From Delphinus delphis (taxonomy: Eukaryota; Chordata; Mammalia; Artiodactyla; Delphinidae), in NCBI RefSeq assembly GCF_949987515.2, contig NC_082684.1, positions 120,260,080-120,324,079 of the forward strand: DNA of 64,000 nucleotides, read 5' to 3'. Position 1 is the first letter of the stretch. Every line of letters begins with the position of its first letter. The notes beneath the pieces were generated by a model. It ran no database searches, was not told where the DNA came from, and saw only the letters and a list, made by a program, of their open reading frames with translations. Both the position numbers and the translations under genes were made by a program. Below are positions 1 to 10,130 of the stretch, in pieces.

Positions 1-61
1 ACAGACTCTGCCGACCTCTATCTGAGAGCCTTGCACATGTTAAGGCATGCCGTCCTTACAA

Positions 62-402
62 CAGTCCCTGGGATAATCTGAGTCCATTCAGGCTGCTGGG
101 ACAGAATACAGTAGACTGGGTGGCTTAAACAACAAACATTTATTTCTCCACTTCTGGAGGCTCAATATCCAGGTGTCTGTTGAGGACCCTCTTCCTGGTT
201 CACAGGCAGCCGTGTTCTCTCTGTGTCCCGAAGAAAGTGTTCTCTGGGGTCTCCTTTATAAGGACACTAATCTCATTCTTGAGGGCTCCACCCTCTTGAC
301 CTAATCACCTCCTAGAGGCCTCACCTCCTAATTTCTTCACATTAAGGATTAGGGCTTCAACATTTGAATTTCAGGGGGACACACATGTTCAGTCTACTGC
401 AG
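62..402 (-). repeat. MaLR-type LTR (MLT1-like)
   Basis: The + strand reads as the reverse complement of a mammalian MaLR LTR: a 'ggctgctgggacagaata' end, 'gggtggcttaaacaacaa', 'ttatttctccacttctggag', then the 'ctccaccctcttgaccta' and 'cacctcctaatttcttcaca' segments, and a final 'gacacacatgttcagtc'. The family is recognised from memory of the consensus and the subfamily is not resolved. It is an old non-autonomous LTR with no coding content. Confidence 0.7.
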
Positions 403-404
403 GT

Positions 405-520
405 AGGTACTACTGCTACCCCTGTTTTTGGATGAGGAAACTCAAGGGATGCCCAGAGAGGTCCTGTGCCTTACCCAGGTCACACTACCAGTAAGTGACA
501 GAGTTGGGATTGAACTCTTA
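405..520 (-). repeat. MIR SINE fragment
   Basis: Antisense MIR core: 'ggatgaggaaactcaag' followed by 'agtaagtgacagagttggga' matches the reverse complement of the MIR 'tttcctcatctgtaaaat' and 'ctgccacttactagctg' segments. It directly abuts the MaLR LTR. Confidence 0.65.
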
Positions 521-1739
521 AACCCACCACACCACAGGGCCTTGCTCAGCAGGGGTCACCTCTGTGAGCCACCTGGGATGAAGCCAGCCAGGGTACACAG
601 AGTCATTTGTCTCCTCGCTCTGCTGCTTCAACCAGTCAGGTTGTGACAGCTGGGGGACCCAGAACCCCACAAGGCCTTCCTCACAGAGGCCAGGCACAGC
701 CTCCTCCCACAGCAAGAACTTCAGTCCCCAAAGCAGATGTCCTTGGATGCAGTAAGGGTGTGTGGGGCCCACCTGACTTCTAGGCAACTGACTCACACCC
801 ACTATTACTGCTTTTCTCACCTGCATCTCCCTCCGCATCCCCGGTGGCACCGCCTGCCCGCTGCAGAACAGGGCAGGGGAGTATCCGCTGCACTCAGTCC
901 GTGTGTCATCCTGCCGGTTAGCCAAAATTGGGACTTTTGTCTGTTTTTTCGACCCTTGGCATATATTTTCCCAAAGCTTTTGATAAAGTACTTTAACATA
1001 ATTCACAAGGAGACTGGAAGCTGGCTTGAAAACAAATTTCCGTTTTCAGTTGTCTCTAATTAATGTCTTCACGTTGCAGTGAGTTCCCCTTTTTTATGCT
1101 GGAGCACTATGCGGTGGATTCCATGGTTTTCCCCATCCCCGGCCGCCTGGGTGGGACTGGCTATCTGCCGCCCACCCACCGGCCCCTCTGGGATCTCTCC
1201 CTGTACAGGTCTTGGGATGAAGCCTGCAATTTCTCTTCCTCCTGGACACTTTTCTTAGTTCTTTGTTTTGCTTTGCAATATAGTAACAAAAAAAAAATGC
1301 ACACTGTAGAGACACGTGGGAAGTCAAGGTCTCCCTCCCCTGACCCTCAATCCCATTTGTTAGAGGTAACCACTGTCCCATCATCCATTTTATTCATTTT
1401 GTTCACTTGTTCATTTGTTCACTGGCATATATTTACTGAGCACCTTTGATGCCCCAGGCACATGCTAGGCTCTGAGCACACAGTAGTGAACTCTATAAAC
1501 AGCAGTGCCAATGCCCCCAACATTCTGGTGAGGTCCAATGGGAGAAAGGCTGAGCTTATGGATGAGTGAGCGCCAAGGCGGTCACAACTGGGTGAGAAAC
1601 CATTTAGGAAGGGCCACAGGGGGTCAAATAAGAATGACAAGAACTTGAACTAGGGCGGTGACTGCAGGAATAAAAAGAATGAGGTGATTCATGCACTTAA
1701 TCTTACAGGAGTGATTTCATATTGGACTTACTAGTTATG

Positions 1740-2545
1740 TGCTAATTCAGCATGATTTTATCACTTGGTTTGCTTTTCTTTCTTTATGCAGTTGAGAAAT
1801 CATTAACTGCGTTGAATTTTTACAGTACAATACGATGTGCTCATTTTTAAAGGTTATTGTACATTTTCTATACATACAATGGATGTAAACATGTGTTTTT
1901 TTTCTGTTTTCAAATGACTTGGGAGGAAAATACTTTTTGCTCTTAAGAATGGGTTTTGGATATCCTAACCTTCTTTTTATTGGTGGTCTCCTATGATGGA
2001 CTTTTGAGTTATTTCCAAGGGGTTTTGCTGCTACAGACCATGCTGATGTTCTTCCTTGCGCATAAATCTTTATGCACTTGTGGGGAATTGTTCTCAGAAT
2101 AAATTCCCAAAATTGGGTAATCCAGCAAATGAAAAATGGGCTCCCACTCTTTTGGTTAGCATTCCTTTAATTGTAAGGGGTTGAGCACCTTATTAACACT
2201 TATTGGTAATCTTTATTTTTCTTCTGCAAACTGACTATTCATGTCATTTGTTGATTTTTCCATTTGTTTTTTTAAATTGGTTTGTAAGAGCTTTTTGTGT
2301 ATTAAGGAAAACAGCACTACGTTTCTCACACAGTGTTGTAAATGTAATTTTTTTCTAGTTTATAATTTGCCTTTGGGTTTTTTAATGGAGTTTTCTGCTC
2401 TGCAAAAGTTGAATTTAGCATTCTGTATATGGCTTTTATATTTTGTTATGTTTAGAAAAAATTACAAAATAATTCACCCATTGTCATGTATCATTCTTGA
2501 ACTTTGTTTTAGGACACTACCAAAGAACTCAATGACATATTAACA
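1740..2545 (-). repeat. Probable ancient L1 3' region
   Basis: A T-rich stretch resembling reversed L1 3' sequence ('catttgttgatttttccatt', 'aagagctttttgtgtatt', 'tttgcctttgggttttttaa'). It is highly diverged. The edges are estimates and the family call is tentative. Confidence 0.4.
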
Positions 2546-2582
2546 ATAAAATAATAATATTACTTTCTACCATTTACTTTTT

Positions 2583-2730
2583 ACCTAGCACATAGTAGGT
2601 AAATTTGCTCTATTTGAATCAACTCTAATCATTATAACTGTAGGGAGGTGATGGTATTCCAATTTTACAGATGATGATATTGAGGCTCAGGGAAGGCAAA
2701 AAAACTTGCCTTAACTGCATAGATCCAAGC
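2583..2730 (-). repeat. MIR SINE fragment
   Basis: Contains 'attccaattttacagatgat' and 'attgaggctcagggaaggca', the reverse complement of the MIR 'cctcagtttcctcatctgta' region. Confidence 0.6.
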
Positions 2731-2827
2731 CAGTAGTTATCCAGCTTGAGCTACCTCAGAATCCCATGGCTTGTGAATCCCCTGGCTGTTAAGGCACAGA
2801 TTTCTGGGCCCCACCCCTAGGTTCAGT

Positions 2828-3068
2828 AGGAGTATTAATTTTCTATTGCTGCTACAATAAATAACCACAAAATTAGTGGCTTAAACAACATTAATGTATT
2901 ATCTCACGGTTCTGAAGGATAAATATCTGGCATGAGTCAGCTAATTAGCAATTTTAATTCCATCTGCAACCCTAATTCCCCTTTGTCATATAACCTAATA
3001 TTTTCAAAGGTTCAGAGAATTAGGATGTGAACGCCTTGAGGGGGGGCATTATTCTGCCTACCACAGTA
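2828..3068 (-). repeat. MaLR-like LTR fragment
   Basis: Starts 'ttctattgctgctacaata' with 'ttagtggcttaaacaaca', and ends 'cattattctgcctaccaca'. Both ends are typical of reversed MLT1-class MaLR LTRs. The middle is diverged or partly deleted. Confidence 0.55.
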
Positions 3069-3914
3069 GGTCTGGGGGACCTGAGTCTCTGCATTTCGAG
3101 CAAGTTCTGAGGTGAGGCTGGTGCTGCTGGTCTGGGGGCCACACTTTGAGAAGCTCTGGTCTAAGGGATGAGATGGGATTCTGTCTCGAGTGTTTCTAGC
3201 TACAGAGCCTCCATGGCCACCTCTTTTCCTAAACAGGTGCACATTCTTATTTACATAATGGCAGAGCAAGTCTTGTAGAGGCTTTTAAATCGATCCAAAG
3301 CCACCTCTCGGTTCTGGGAAGGGGATCTGCCCTAAGGATGACTCATGATGCCTGAGATGGGTCACTGGGCTCTGCAAGACTTAAGGAAAGGATGTATACC
3401 AGAAACATGGACTCAAAGGCTGCGGACTTCCTCATGTCCCCTCTGCTAACGTCCGCGCCCCTTGCCGCTCCATACTGGCCTCACTCTTCTTACAGCTGGT
3501 CCCCAGCTCCAGGTCCTCTATGTCCCTGCCCAACATGGATGCTCTGGCCACATACCCGGTCAATAGCTTCGGGCCTCTGCCTCTTCTGTCTCTTCAAGCA
3601 GCTCCACCCAGGGATTTACCACTTTGTTTTAAATCCCCTTCATCCTTTGAAGGCAAACCCTTAGTCCTTCTGAATATTTCAGAAGCATCACACACACACA
3701 AAACTTGACATTTAACCTTCAGTTACATATCCAGGTACTTAAACTTACTAATGGTCTTACAGTCCTTAGACTCTATTAAGTCCTCACATTCTGGCCTTTG
3801 CACAGACTCCAGACTGCCCAACAGAGTACTAGCCTGTGAAGCATTAGAACTCGGTTCACACAGAATGGCTAAGTGCCTGCCCATGTTATATCTCCCTCTT
3901 TTCTGTGATCACAG

Positions 3915-3987
3915 AGGTGAATATGCGCTGGCTGAATACACAGAAGTGAAAACTGTCACCATCAAACTCGACGACAAGGACCCCTGA
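3915..3987 (+). CDS. ALDH1A3: ALDH1A3 terminal coding exon
   Basis: This is the C-terminal end of aldehyde dehydrogenase 1A3 (RALDH3), a cytosolic NAD-dependent enzyme that oxidises retinaldehyde to retinoic acid. The exon follows CACAG at 3914 and opens with the last base of a split codon, then GEYALAEYTEVKTVTIKL and DDKDP, then TGA at 3985-3987. The segment EYTEVKTVTIKL is the conserved C-terminal tail of the ALDH1A family, and EYALAEY fits ALDH1A3 rather than 1A1 or 1A2. DDKDP differs slightly from the human ending as I remember it. The catalytic residues are encoded upstream and lie outside the window. An acceptor two bases further on (AG at 3915-3916) is possible but would not supply the last base of the preceding Leu codon. 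Confidence 0.9.
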
Positions 3988-5216
3988 AGGAAAGGCAGGC
4001 TCCTTCCTCAAACATCTGACAGCTGAATGTGGCAGATCTAACTTGCTGAAGAGAAACCTACATTCTGACCTTCCTGGGATGCTTTCTTCTGGAGACTTTA
4101 AATCTACTGGATTTGAACGATTTTTATTTTCCTCTCACACTCCTGTTTTATTGACCAAAATGTTGTGTGTGAAATTGTAGTCCTGCTTGGGGATGGGACT
4201 AGTGGCCATTTCTGTTTTCCACTTTCCACCAGATCCCGGGGACAGTGAGGAGGCTCAGGGTGTTGTCAACAGGAAGTGGTATTTGAAGTATCGAGCAGTA
4301 GCTTAAAAATGCTTTGTTGACTCTGACTTCAGTAAGAATTTGGGAAAAAAAAATCCCTGCGTGTTCTGCAAACAGGGCTCTGTACCTGCGGGTTCCTCAG
4401 TGTTACCTGCCCACAGAACAAGCCCCTCCTACCATTCAGTGGGAAGGAATAGCAGTAAGTTTAAAAAAAAGTTAAAAACAAGGTTGGGAGTATCAGATGT
4501 GGGGAGCTTTGGGGAAGCACGTACCATGGAAGGGTCCTGAAGGCCTTGGATGTGAATGGTCTTCAAGGACTGTATGTTGACATTGACAATGGAACTCAGC
4601 TTAAAACCAATACTGCCTTTGGAATGTGACCAAATCAACAGCCCAAAGAGCTTATCTAATGCTATGTCATTGTCTACCTTAACCAAGGCACTTTCTTAGG
4701 CAGGAAATGTCACTAGTGTCACCATCGCTGCTAAAGACCCAGTGCTCTAACACTACAACAGTATAGCAAATCCTAGGATCATTAAGTCCCACATTTTACA
4801 AATTAGAGCCATAATTTGCTTTTCCCAATTATGCATTTCTACCACTTGCCTATGTAGTTTTCCTTTTCTCCAGTTGGGGTATCAACACTTTAGTAAGACG
4901 TACACAACTGAAAAGACTGCTGTTATAATACAGCCCTGGTTTTTCAAAGTCCTACTTTGATATTAATTAGTGATTGATTAACAAATAACATCTGGACTTC
5001 ATGGAGGAACTGGGTCTGCTACTACAGTGGCCTGAGCACAGCAATAACAGGTTGTGAATTTTTCTTTTCCTCTGTGTATCCAAAGGATGTGCAATTCCAA
5101 GTTTTAACTTGGAAAACTGAAAATGTTCCCATATAGCTTTAAAAACACAAAACCAAACTGAAATTGTGTTATTCAGATACTTTTACTATTACTAACTAGT
5201 ACTTTTCTAACGGTGC

Positions 5217-5252
5217 TTATGTTTGAGAATTAAGTTATGTTTGAGAATTAAA
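5217..5252 (+). repeat. 18-bp tandem duplication in the ALDH1A3 3'UTR
   Basis: Two adjacent copies of 'ttatgtttgagaattaag' (5217-5234 and 5235-5252); the second ends in a instead of g. Confidence 0.9.
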
Positions 5253-5265
5253 TTGGGGCGGTAGT

Positions 5266-5271
5266 AATAAA
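5266..5271 (+). terminator. Possible upstream poly(A) signal (ALDH1A3)
   Basis: Canonical AATAAA inside the 3'UTR, about 1.3 kb after the stop codon. Its use is inferred only. Confidence 0.4.
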
Positions 5272-5757
5272 ATGGAGGTCAGTGTCAAAACCAGTGTATG
5301 TATAGAGAAAGTCTTAGGTGAAGTGAGGTTATCATTCTTGGTGGAAATATGCACTATGCAATTCACCTTCTCTCAATCAGTTAACACATCACTTAGACTA
5401 TCAGTCACTTGTTAAATCAGGATTTGACTTCATACACTGAATTTTCAGGATTTTTCTCAAGTAACTATAAACACTAACCTTGATAATAATACATTAGAGG
5501 GTTCTTATTCTTTCATTGTACAATAATGCCTTTAATATGAAATGCTACATTATTTATAATTGGTATAATGTATCTTTTTATAGTTGTAAGTAAACAGAGG
5601 TGATGTATTTAACCTTCTGTAATATACTGTATTTATCTATATAGTATTAGATTTCACTTCTGTTAAGGTTTACTCCTGTGGTATGGTTTAAAAAATCTAC
5701 TGGCCTGGGAATTCTGACCCTAACTGCAGATTGTGTTCAACAATGCAACAACTATAA

Positions 5758-5763
5758 AATAAA
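5758..5763 (+). terminator. Distal poly(A) signal (ALDH1A3)
   Basis: AATAAA within 'actataaaataaaatcag', at the end of the UTR-like sequence. This is the probable end of the gene. Confidence 0.7.
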
Positions 5764-5789
5764 ATCAGATATTTGAGAAAATTATGTTT

Positions 5790-7144
5790 TTTCATTTAAA
5801 GATCAGACCCCTTTTCATTCTGAGGCTGACCTTTTTCTTAGAACTTTGGTACAAAATGGCTTGTAATAAAGTGGTATCAATCACTTAAGGACAAAATTAC
5901 ATTTGCTCAATCCATCAAGTCCCACTCTTAGCTTGAGTGTGAAACTCACTTCTATGGTTTTGGGGGTGGACCAGGCAGCAAGCTTGGCCTCAGAGGCTCT
6001 GCATCTTAGTTGGTGAAGTTGAAGCTGTCATCTGAGCTGACTCAGTCCCTTTTTATCATAAAGTGATGAAGAGATGTGAGTGTGGGAAATGGTGGGGAAG
6101 ATTGCACGGGGATTTAGGGAAGACACTGTATCTTGCAACTGTGTGCACAAGCATCCATTTTTGCCACTTCTCCACGAGGATCTCGGTGTCTGGGTTTAAT
6201 TTACCTAAAGTTTCTAAGGCTTCAAACCAGTAAGCCTCAATCACCAAGTCATATGCTGACACTGAAGTTGGATCGAGAACATTCCTGTACTTGGTTAGGT
6301 CCATCAAGTTCAACCATGCCTCTCGTGTTGAGAGTCCATATCATTTTGGCCATGTAGAGGTAAAGCTCCACCCTTTCAGAGAAAATTTAAGGGAGGCTTG
6401 GACCAGATCCCTTTTAATATATGCACTTGTGTATGCTTTAATGCATTTAGAAACCTCCCATTTCCCAATCAAAATGTGAGCAGAAAATTCAAGGAAAATG
6501 GCATTACCTTCATTTGGTTTACCATGAAGTTTTACCATGAAGGTAACCATTCTGAGGACATATACTGGCTGTGGTGTGTGTACATGTGTGTGTGTACACA
6601 CCTGCCCTTGTGTGCCTGTCGGGGTGGGGCACAGTAGGTTGGCACATTCTCTAAAAGTGGACCCTTTGGAATGCCCTAGCTTCTCCTGATGGTGGACCAA
6701 GCCCTTTTAATGTTCTTGCTCCTAGCATGTGGCTGACTTGAGCTTGAAGGTGGATAATTAGGGACATTTTTTAAGTGTCCAAGGAGAAATGTCTGAGGAA
6801 ACAGAATACCCAGCTGAAGGGAGGTGACTAGAAGAACTGAGGGGTCAGTCAATCACTATACCTTCAGAAAGCAGAAAGGGCAGGTCAGGGAGGTAGCTTC
6901 CAACTGACCCCACCTTAGGAGGAGCCTATTCAACATGAGATGCTGGTCAGCGGGGGTCAAGAAGCAGAAAGAAATCTTAACTGACCTGTAGCAGTCACCT
7001 CATGCAAACCTGTAACACATGCCAATGGATAGAGTTAAATGCTGGGATACAACCAGCTCAAAACAGGCCACCCATGTGACAAGTGTCCTGGCTATTTTCT
7101 ACAGTGGAGACACTTCCAAGCCAATTCCCAAGCTCATTTAAAAG
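5790..7144. other. ALDH1A3-LRRK1 intergenic segment
   Basis: No recognised repeat and no recognised gene. It contains an unexplained minus-strand open frame (6056-6313, see findings), a short set of repeated and inverted 'ttaccatgaag' / 'ttaccttcat' words near 6505-6550, and a (gt/ac)-rich palindromic patch near 6577-6602. Confidence 0.5.
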
Positions 7145-7152
7145 GGAAATTG

Positions 7153-7352
7153 GGGCTTCCCTGGTGGCGCAGTGGTTGAGAGTCTGATGCAGGGGACACG
7201 GTTTCATGCCCCGGTCTGGGAAGATCCCACATGCCGCGGAGCTGCTGGGCCCGTGAGCCATGGCCGCTGAGCCTGCACATCCGGAGCCTGTGCTCCACAA
7301 CGGGAGAGGCCACAGCAGTGAGAGGCCCGCATACAGAAAAAAAAAAAAAAAA
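7153..7352 (+). mobile_element. Cetacean tRNA-derived SINE
   Basis: Begins 'gggcttccctggtggcgcag' and passes through the tRNA-like A and B box region ('ggtttcatgccccgg'), the 'gagccatggccgctgagcc' body and 'gagaggcccgcatac' into a poly(A) tail. It is flanked by a short repeat ending 'ggaaattg' (7145-7152 and 7353-7360). Confidence 0.92.
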
Positions 7353-7360
7353 GGAAATTG

Positions 7361-7996
7361 CCCTGAGAAAACCATAATTCAAAAAGAGTCATGTACCACA
7401 ATGTTCATTGCAGCACTATTTACAATAGCCAGGACATGGAAACAACCTAAGTGTCCATCAACAGATGAATGGATAAAGAAGATGTGGCACATATATACAA
7501 TGGAATATTACTCAGCCATAAAAAGAAACAAAATTGAGTGATTTGTAGTGAGGTGGATGGACCTAGAGTCTGTCATACACTGTGAAGTAAGTCAGAAGGA
7601 GAAAAACAAACACCGTATGCTAACACATATATATGGAATCTAAGGGGGAAAAATTGGTTCTGAAGAACCTAGGGGCAGGACAGGAATAAAGACGTAGACG
7701 TAGGAATGGACTTGAGGACATGGGGAGGGGACGGGTAAGCTGGGATGAAATGAGAGAGTGGCATGGACTTATATATACTACCAAATGTAAAATAGATAGC
7801 TAGTGGAAAGCAGCCGCATAGCACAGGGGGATCAGCTCGGTGCTTTGTGACCACCTAGAGGGGTGGGATAGGGAGGGTGGGAGGGAGACGCAAGAGGGAG
7901 GAGATATGGGGATATATGTATATGTACAGCTGATTCACTGTTATAAAGCAGAAACTAACACATCATTGTAAAGCAGCTATACTCCAATAAAGATGT

Positions 7997-8044
<48 letters not shown>

Positions 8045-8050
8045 AATAAG
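7361..8050 (+). mobile_element. 5'-truncated L1 (ORF2 C-terminus and 3'UTR)
   Basis: Encodes the end of L1 ORF2p (FIAALFTIARTWKQPKCP, then the TMEYYSAIKRNKIE region), then the L1 3'UTR. It ends 'ctccaataaagatg' followed by an (aaat)n tail at about 7997-8044. A third copy of 'agggaaattg' lies immediately after the tail (8051-8060). Confidence 0.92.
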
Positions 8051-8060
8051 AGGGAAATTG

Positions 8061-9069
8061 AATTGCCCCCATCCCCGTGGGCTATGTCAGCTCCCTGGTC
8101 GGCGCACTGGGCGTGCGCTTCCTCACAGTATCGCTAGATGGCAGAGCCGCGCGCCTTGCAGGGGGAGCCTCACCGCCATCGCCGGGCTCACCCAGAACCG
8201 TGGACGCCACGCCCTGCAATTTATTAGGGACTTTTCGGTAGCAATGATACTGCCTCCTTTTGCATACTGGAATTAGAACCGCAGTGGTGAGGGCAGGATT
8301 GCAAAACTGCACCCACCCTTTTGGAAGGGCGTCTGGTCTAGGAGAGCTGGAGGGGCAGCCTCTAGGGAGCAAAGCTAAGCTGCCCCGTGGCCACCTCGGC
8401 AAACAGGGGCCCAAGGAGCTTGTCCAAGTGGTCACTGCCTGGATTGTCTGCAAGGTCATAGGTGGAGGTGGGGGTGGGGGTGGAGCTGCAGCTGCCCGGC
8501 TTTTGTGAAATAGCAGTGGTGGCAATTTGTCTCTGTTCCTTGAGAATGTTCCAGTCATAACATTACATAGGAGGAGCCTGGGGTGCGGGTCCTGCCAGGG
8601 TGCAGAACCATCCGCTTTTTTCCAAGCATGTTTCTCTTTCCCCGGTGGGCACGTGGAGCCGAATCCGATGCCTGTCTGCAAGCATGGACGTGCATCTTTA
8701 TGATCTGCGTTTGGATAATGGCCTCAATGGTGGTAACATACTTATATTAGGTTGAAACATAATAAATTGTCTACACTCCCTCATGTTTATCTACCACACC
8801 ACCCACCAAAAAAAACCCAGACAATTTAAAATGATTCACCAGTGACATCTTTGTATATATCCATAATTAAAGTAGTAAATTCATGTGGTGGAAGGGGTTC
8901 CACCTTCCACCAAACTGGAATAGTTTGCAAACTATTAAAGCTTTAAAATTACATATTTCTAGTCTGCTCTATAAAGAGGTGTACACAAATGAAAATTCCC
9001 GTCTTTTTAATATTTACTGCCAGAATCTACGACCCACATATACTAGTCAGAAGTTCATCAGCGAATCTT
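8061..9069. other. LRRK1 upstream region with small GC-rich patch
   Basis: The 8061-8520 part is richer in GC and CpG than its surroundings. It ends in a G-rich run at 8461-8483 that could form a G-quadruplex. No exon is recognised. The 8690-9069 part is AT-rich and featureless. Confidence 0.5.
8130..8146 (+). promoter_or_regulatory. CTCF-like motif between ALDH1A3 and LRRK1
   Basis: 'gctagatggcagag' is close to the CTCF core (CCACTAGATGGCAG-type). The call is by motif only, made by eye without a score. Confidence 0.4.
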
Positions 9070-10130
9070 GCTGCTGAGCGGAACAGAGGGGCAGGGAAAG
9101 CTGGGTTGAGCCGAAAACCAACCAATCTCACCGCTGCTCCTGCCCCGCGTGGAGAGCAGGGTACCCAAACTTGGAGGAGACCTCGCGCTAGAAGGTCTCC
9201 CGCGGGCCCTGTGGTCACCCGGGCGGGAGCAATGAGTGTGATCACCCGGGGTTTACGGTGAGGGAAACTGAGGCTGGCGGCCGCAGGGACTCCTCGTGCC
9301 CATTGTGGGGAGGCCTCTCAGCGGCTGACCCTCGCCCCGCTCGCTCTTCGCGCCGCCCGCCGCCCGCCCTCCTCAGGATTGAGGAAGTGCGTCTGGCCCG
9401 GCCCGGCCCCAGCGCGCGGCCCGAGGCGCAGGGGCGGAGGGCAGAGGGGCTGCCTGGCCCCGATCCGCCGCTGTCCTCCCGGTCCGCGCGCAGCCCCGCG
9501 TCCCAGGTGCCCGCGGCCCTGCCCGCAGTCGCCGCAGGTAAGTGCTGACCCGGCCCGCGCCCCGTCGTGGACCCGCCGCCTCCTGCTGCGACCCCGCGTG
9601 GAGCCCTGGGCCCTGCAGTCCAGGCCCGGGGCGCGGGGCGATCCCGGGCTCACGGCCCCGCCGCATCCCGCCGCGCTCGCGGGGTGCCGGGTGTGTGGGC
9701 CGAGGCGAGGAACCCGAGGCCTCGCGGGACGGCACCGGGGCGGGGGGAGCAGACACCAAGCAACAAAAGGAAAATACACCAGGACGTCTACACATTTCCT
9801 CCGCCTTGGGAGAAAACCCCTTGCTTCAAGTTGGAGCGGGCCGTGCGAGCGCGCGTGTGTGCGGGAGTGTGAGTCTGAGTGTGTGGGTGTCGGAGAGGCA
9901 CTGCCCGGGAGGCTGTCTGCCGGCACGGCCTGGCAATGCAAGACGGCCGAGCGCCTTCGCCCTCTTCGGAAAGCCCGGTGCACGCTTCTCGCCCGAGGGT
10001 CCGGATAAAACCCGCCATCTCCTTGGTGGTCTCTGCGGCCGACCTTCCAAGGCGGGGGCGCAGATGAGTGCGGTCGGGGGTGGCCGCGGAAGGCTGGGGT
10101 CGGAGGGAGATGGTAACGGCGGAGTATAGG
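9070..10130 (+). promoter_or_regulatory. LRRK1: LRRK1 CpG-island promoter
   Basis: A dense CpG island containing a CCAAT box (about 9120), several GC boxes such as 'ggggcgg' (about 9430), and an ETS-like 'aggaagtgcg' (about 9383). No convincing TATA box is seen, which suits a dispersed-start CpG promoter. It lies 3.3 kb after the ALDH1A3 3' end and 4.6 kb before the LRRK1 start-codon exon, on the same strand as both. Confidence 0.8.
9370..9537 (+). other. LRRK1: LRRK1 exon 1 (non-coding, 5' end estimated)
   Basis: Inferred first exon inside the CpG island. Its 3' end is a consensus donor, GCAG|GTAAGTG, at 9537/9538. The 5' end is a guess from promoter motifs, because the transcription start cannot be read from sequence. 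It would splice to the acceptor at 14142/14143. Open frames that cross the island are GC-driven and are not called as coding. Confidence 0.55.

Larger units (their letters stand above)
1..3914 (+). other. ALDH1A3: ALDH1A3 last intron (3' part)
   Basis: Everything upstream of the recognised ALDH1A3 terminal exon is inferred to be its last intron. I searched by eye for the penultimate exon, which should encode the segment ending in GNGREL, and did not find it, so the intron is at least 3.9 kb here. The stretch holds MaLR LTR pieces, two MIRs and a possible L1 3' remnant (listed separately). The rest is unremarkable. The intron ends in a pyrimidine-rich tract and CACAG just before 3915. Confidence 0.7.
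3988..5785 (+). other. ALDH1A3: ALDH1A3 3' untranslated region
   Basis: The 1.8 kb after the stop codon resembles the long mammalian ALDH1A3 3'UTR. It is free of recognisable transposons, unlike its flanks. It ends at a poly(A) signal at 5758-5763, with cleavage expected 15-25 bases later. An earlier AATAAA at 5266 could give a shorter isoform. An 18-bp tandem duplication lies at 5217-5252. Confidence 0.75.

Noticed and set aside
7153..7220. Possible tRNA gene (A/B box-like sequence)
   Set aside because: The match is the tRNA-derived head of a SINE. It lacks a complete cloverleaf and is repeated throughout the window.
8082..8681. 199-codon minus-strand frame in the GC-rich patch
   Set aside because: It includes a proline run translated from the G-rich repeat and has no recognisable domain. 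Probably a chance frame.
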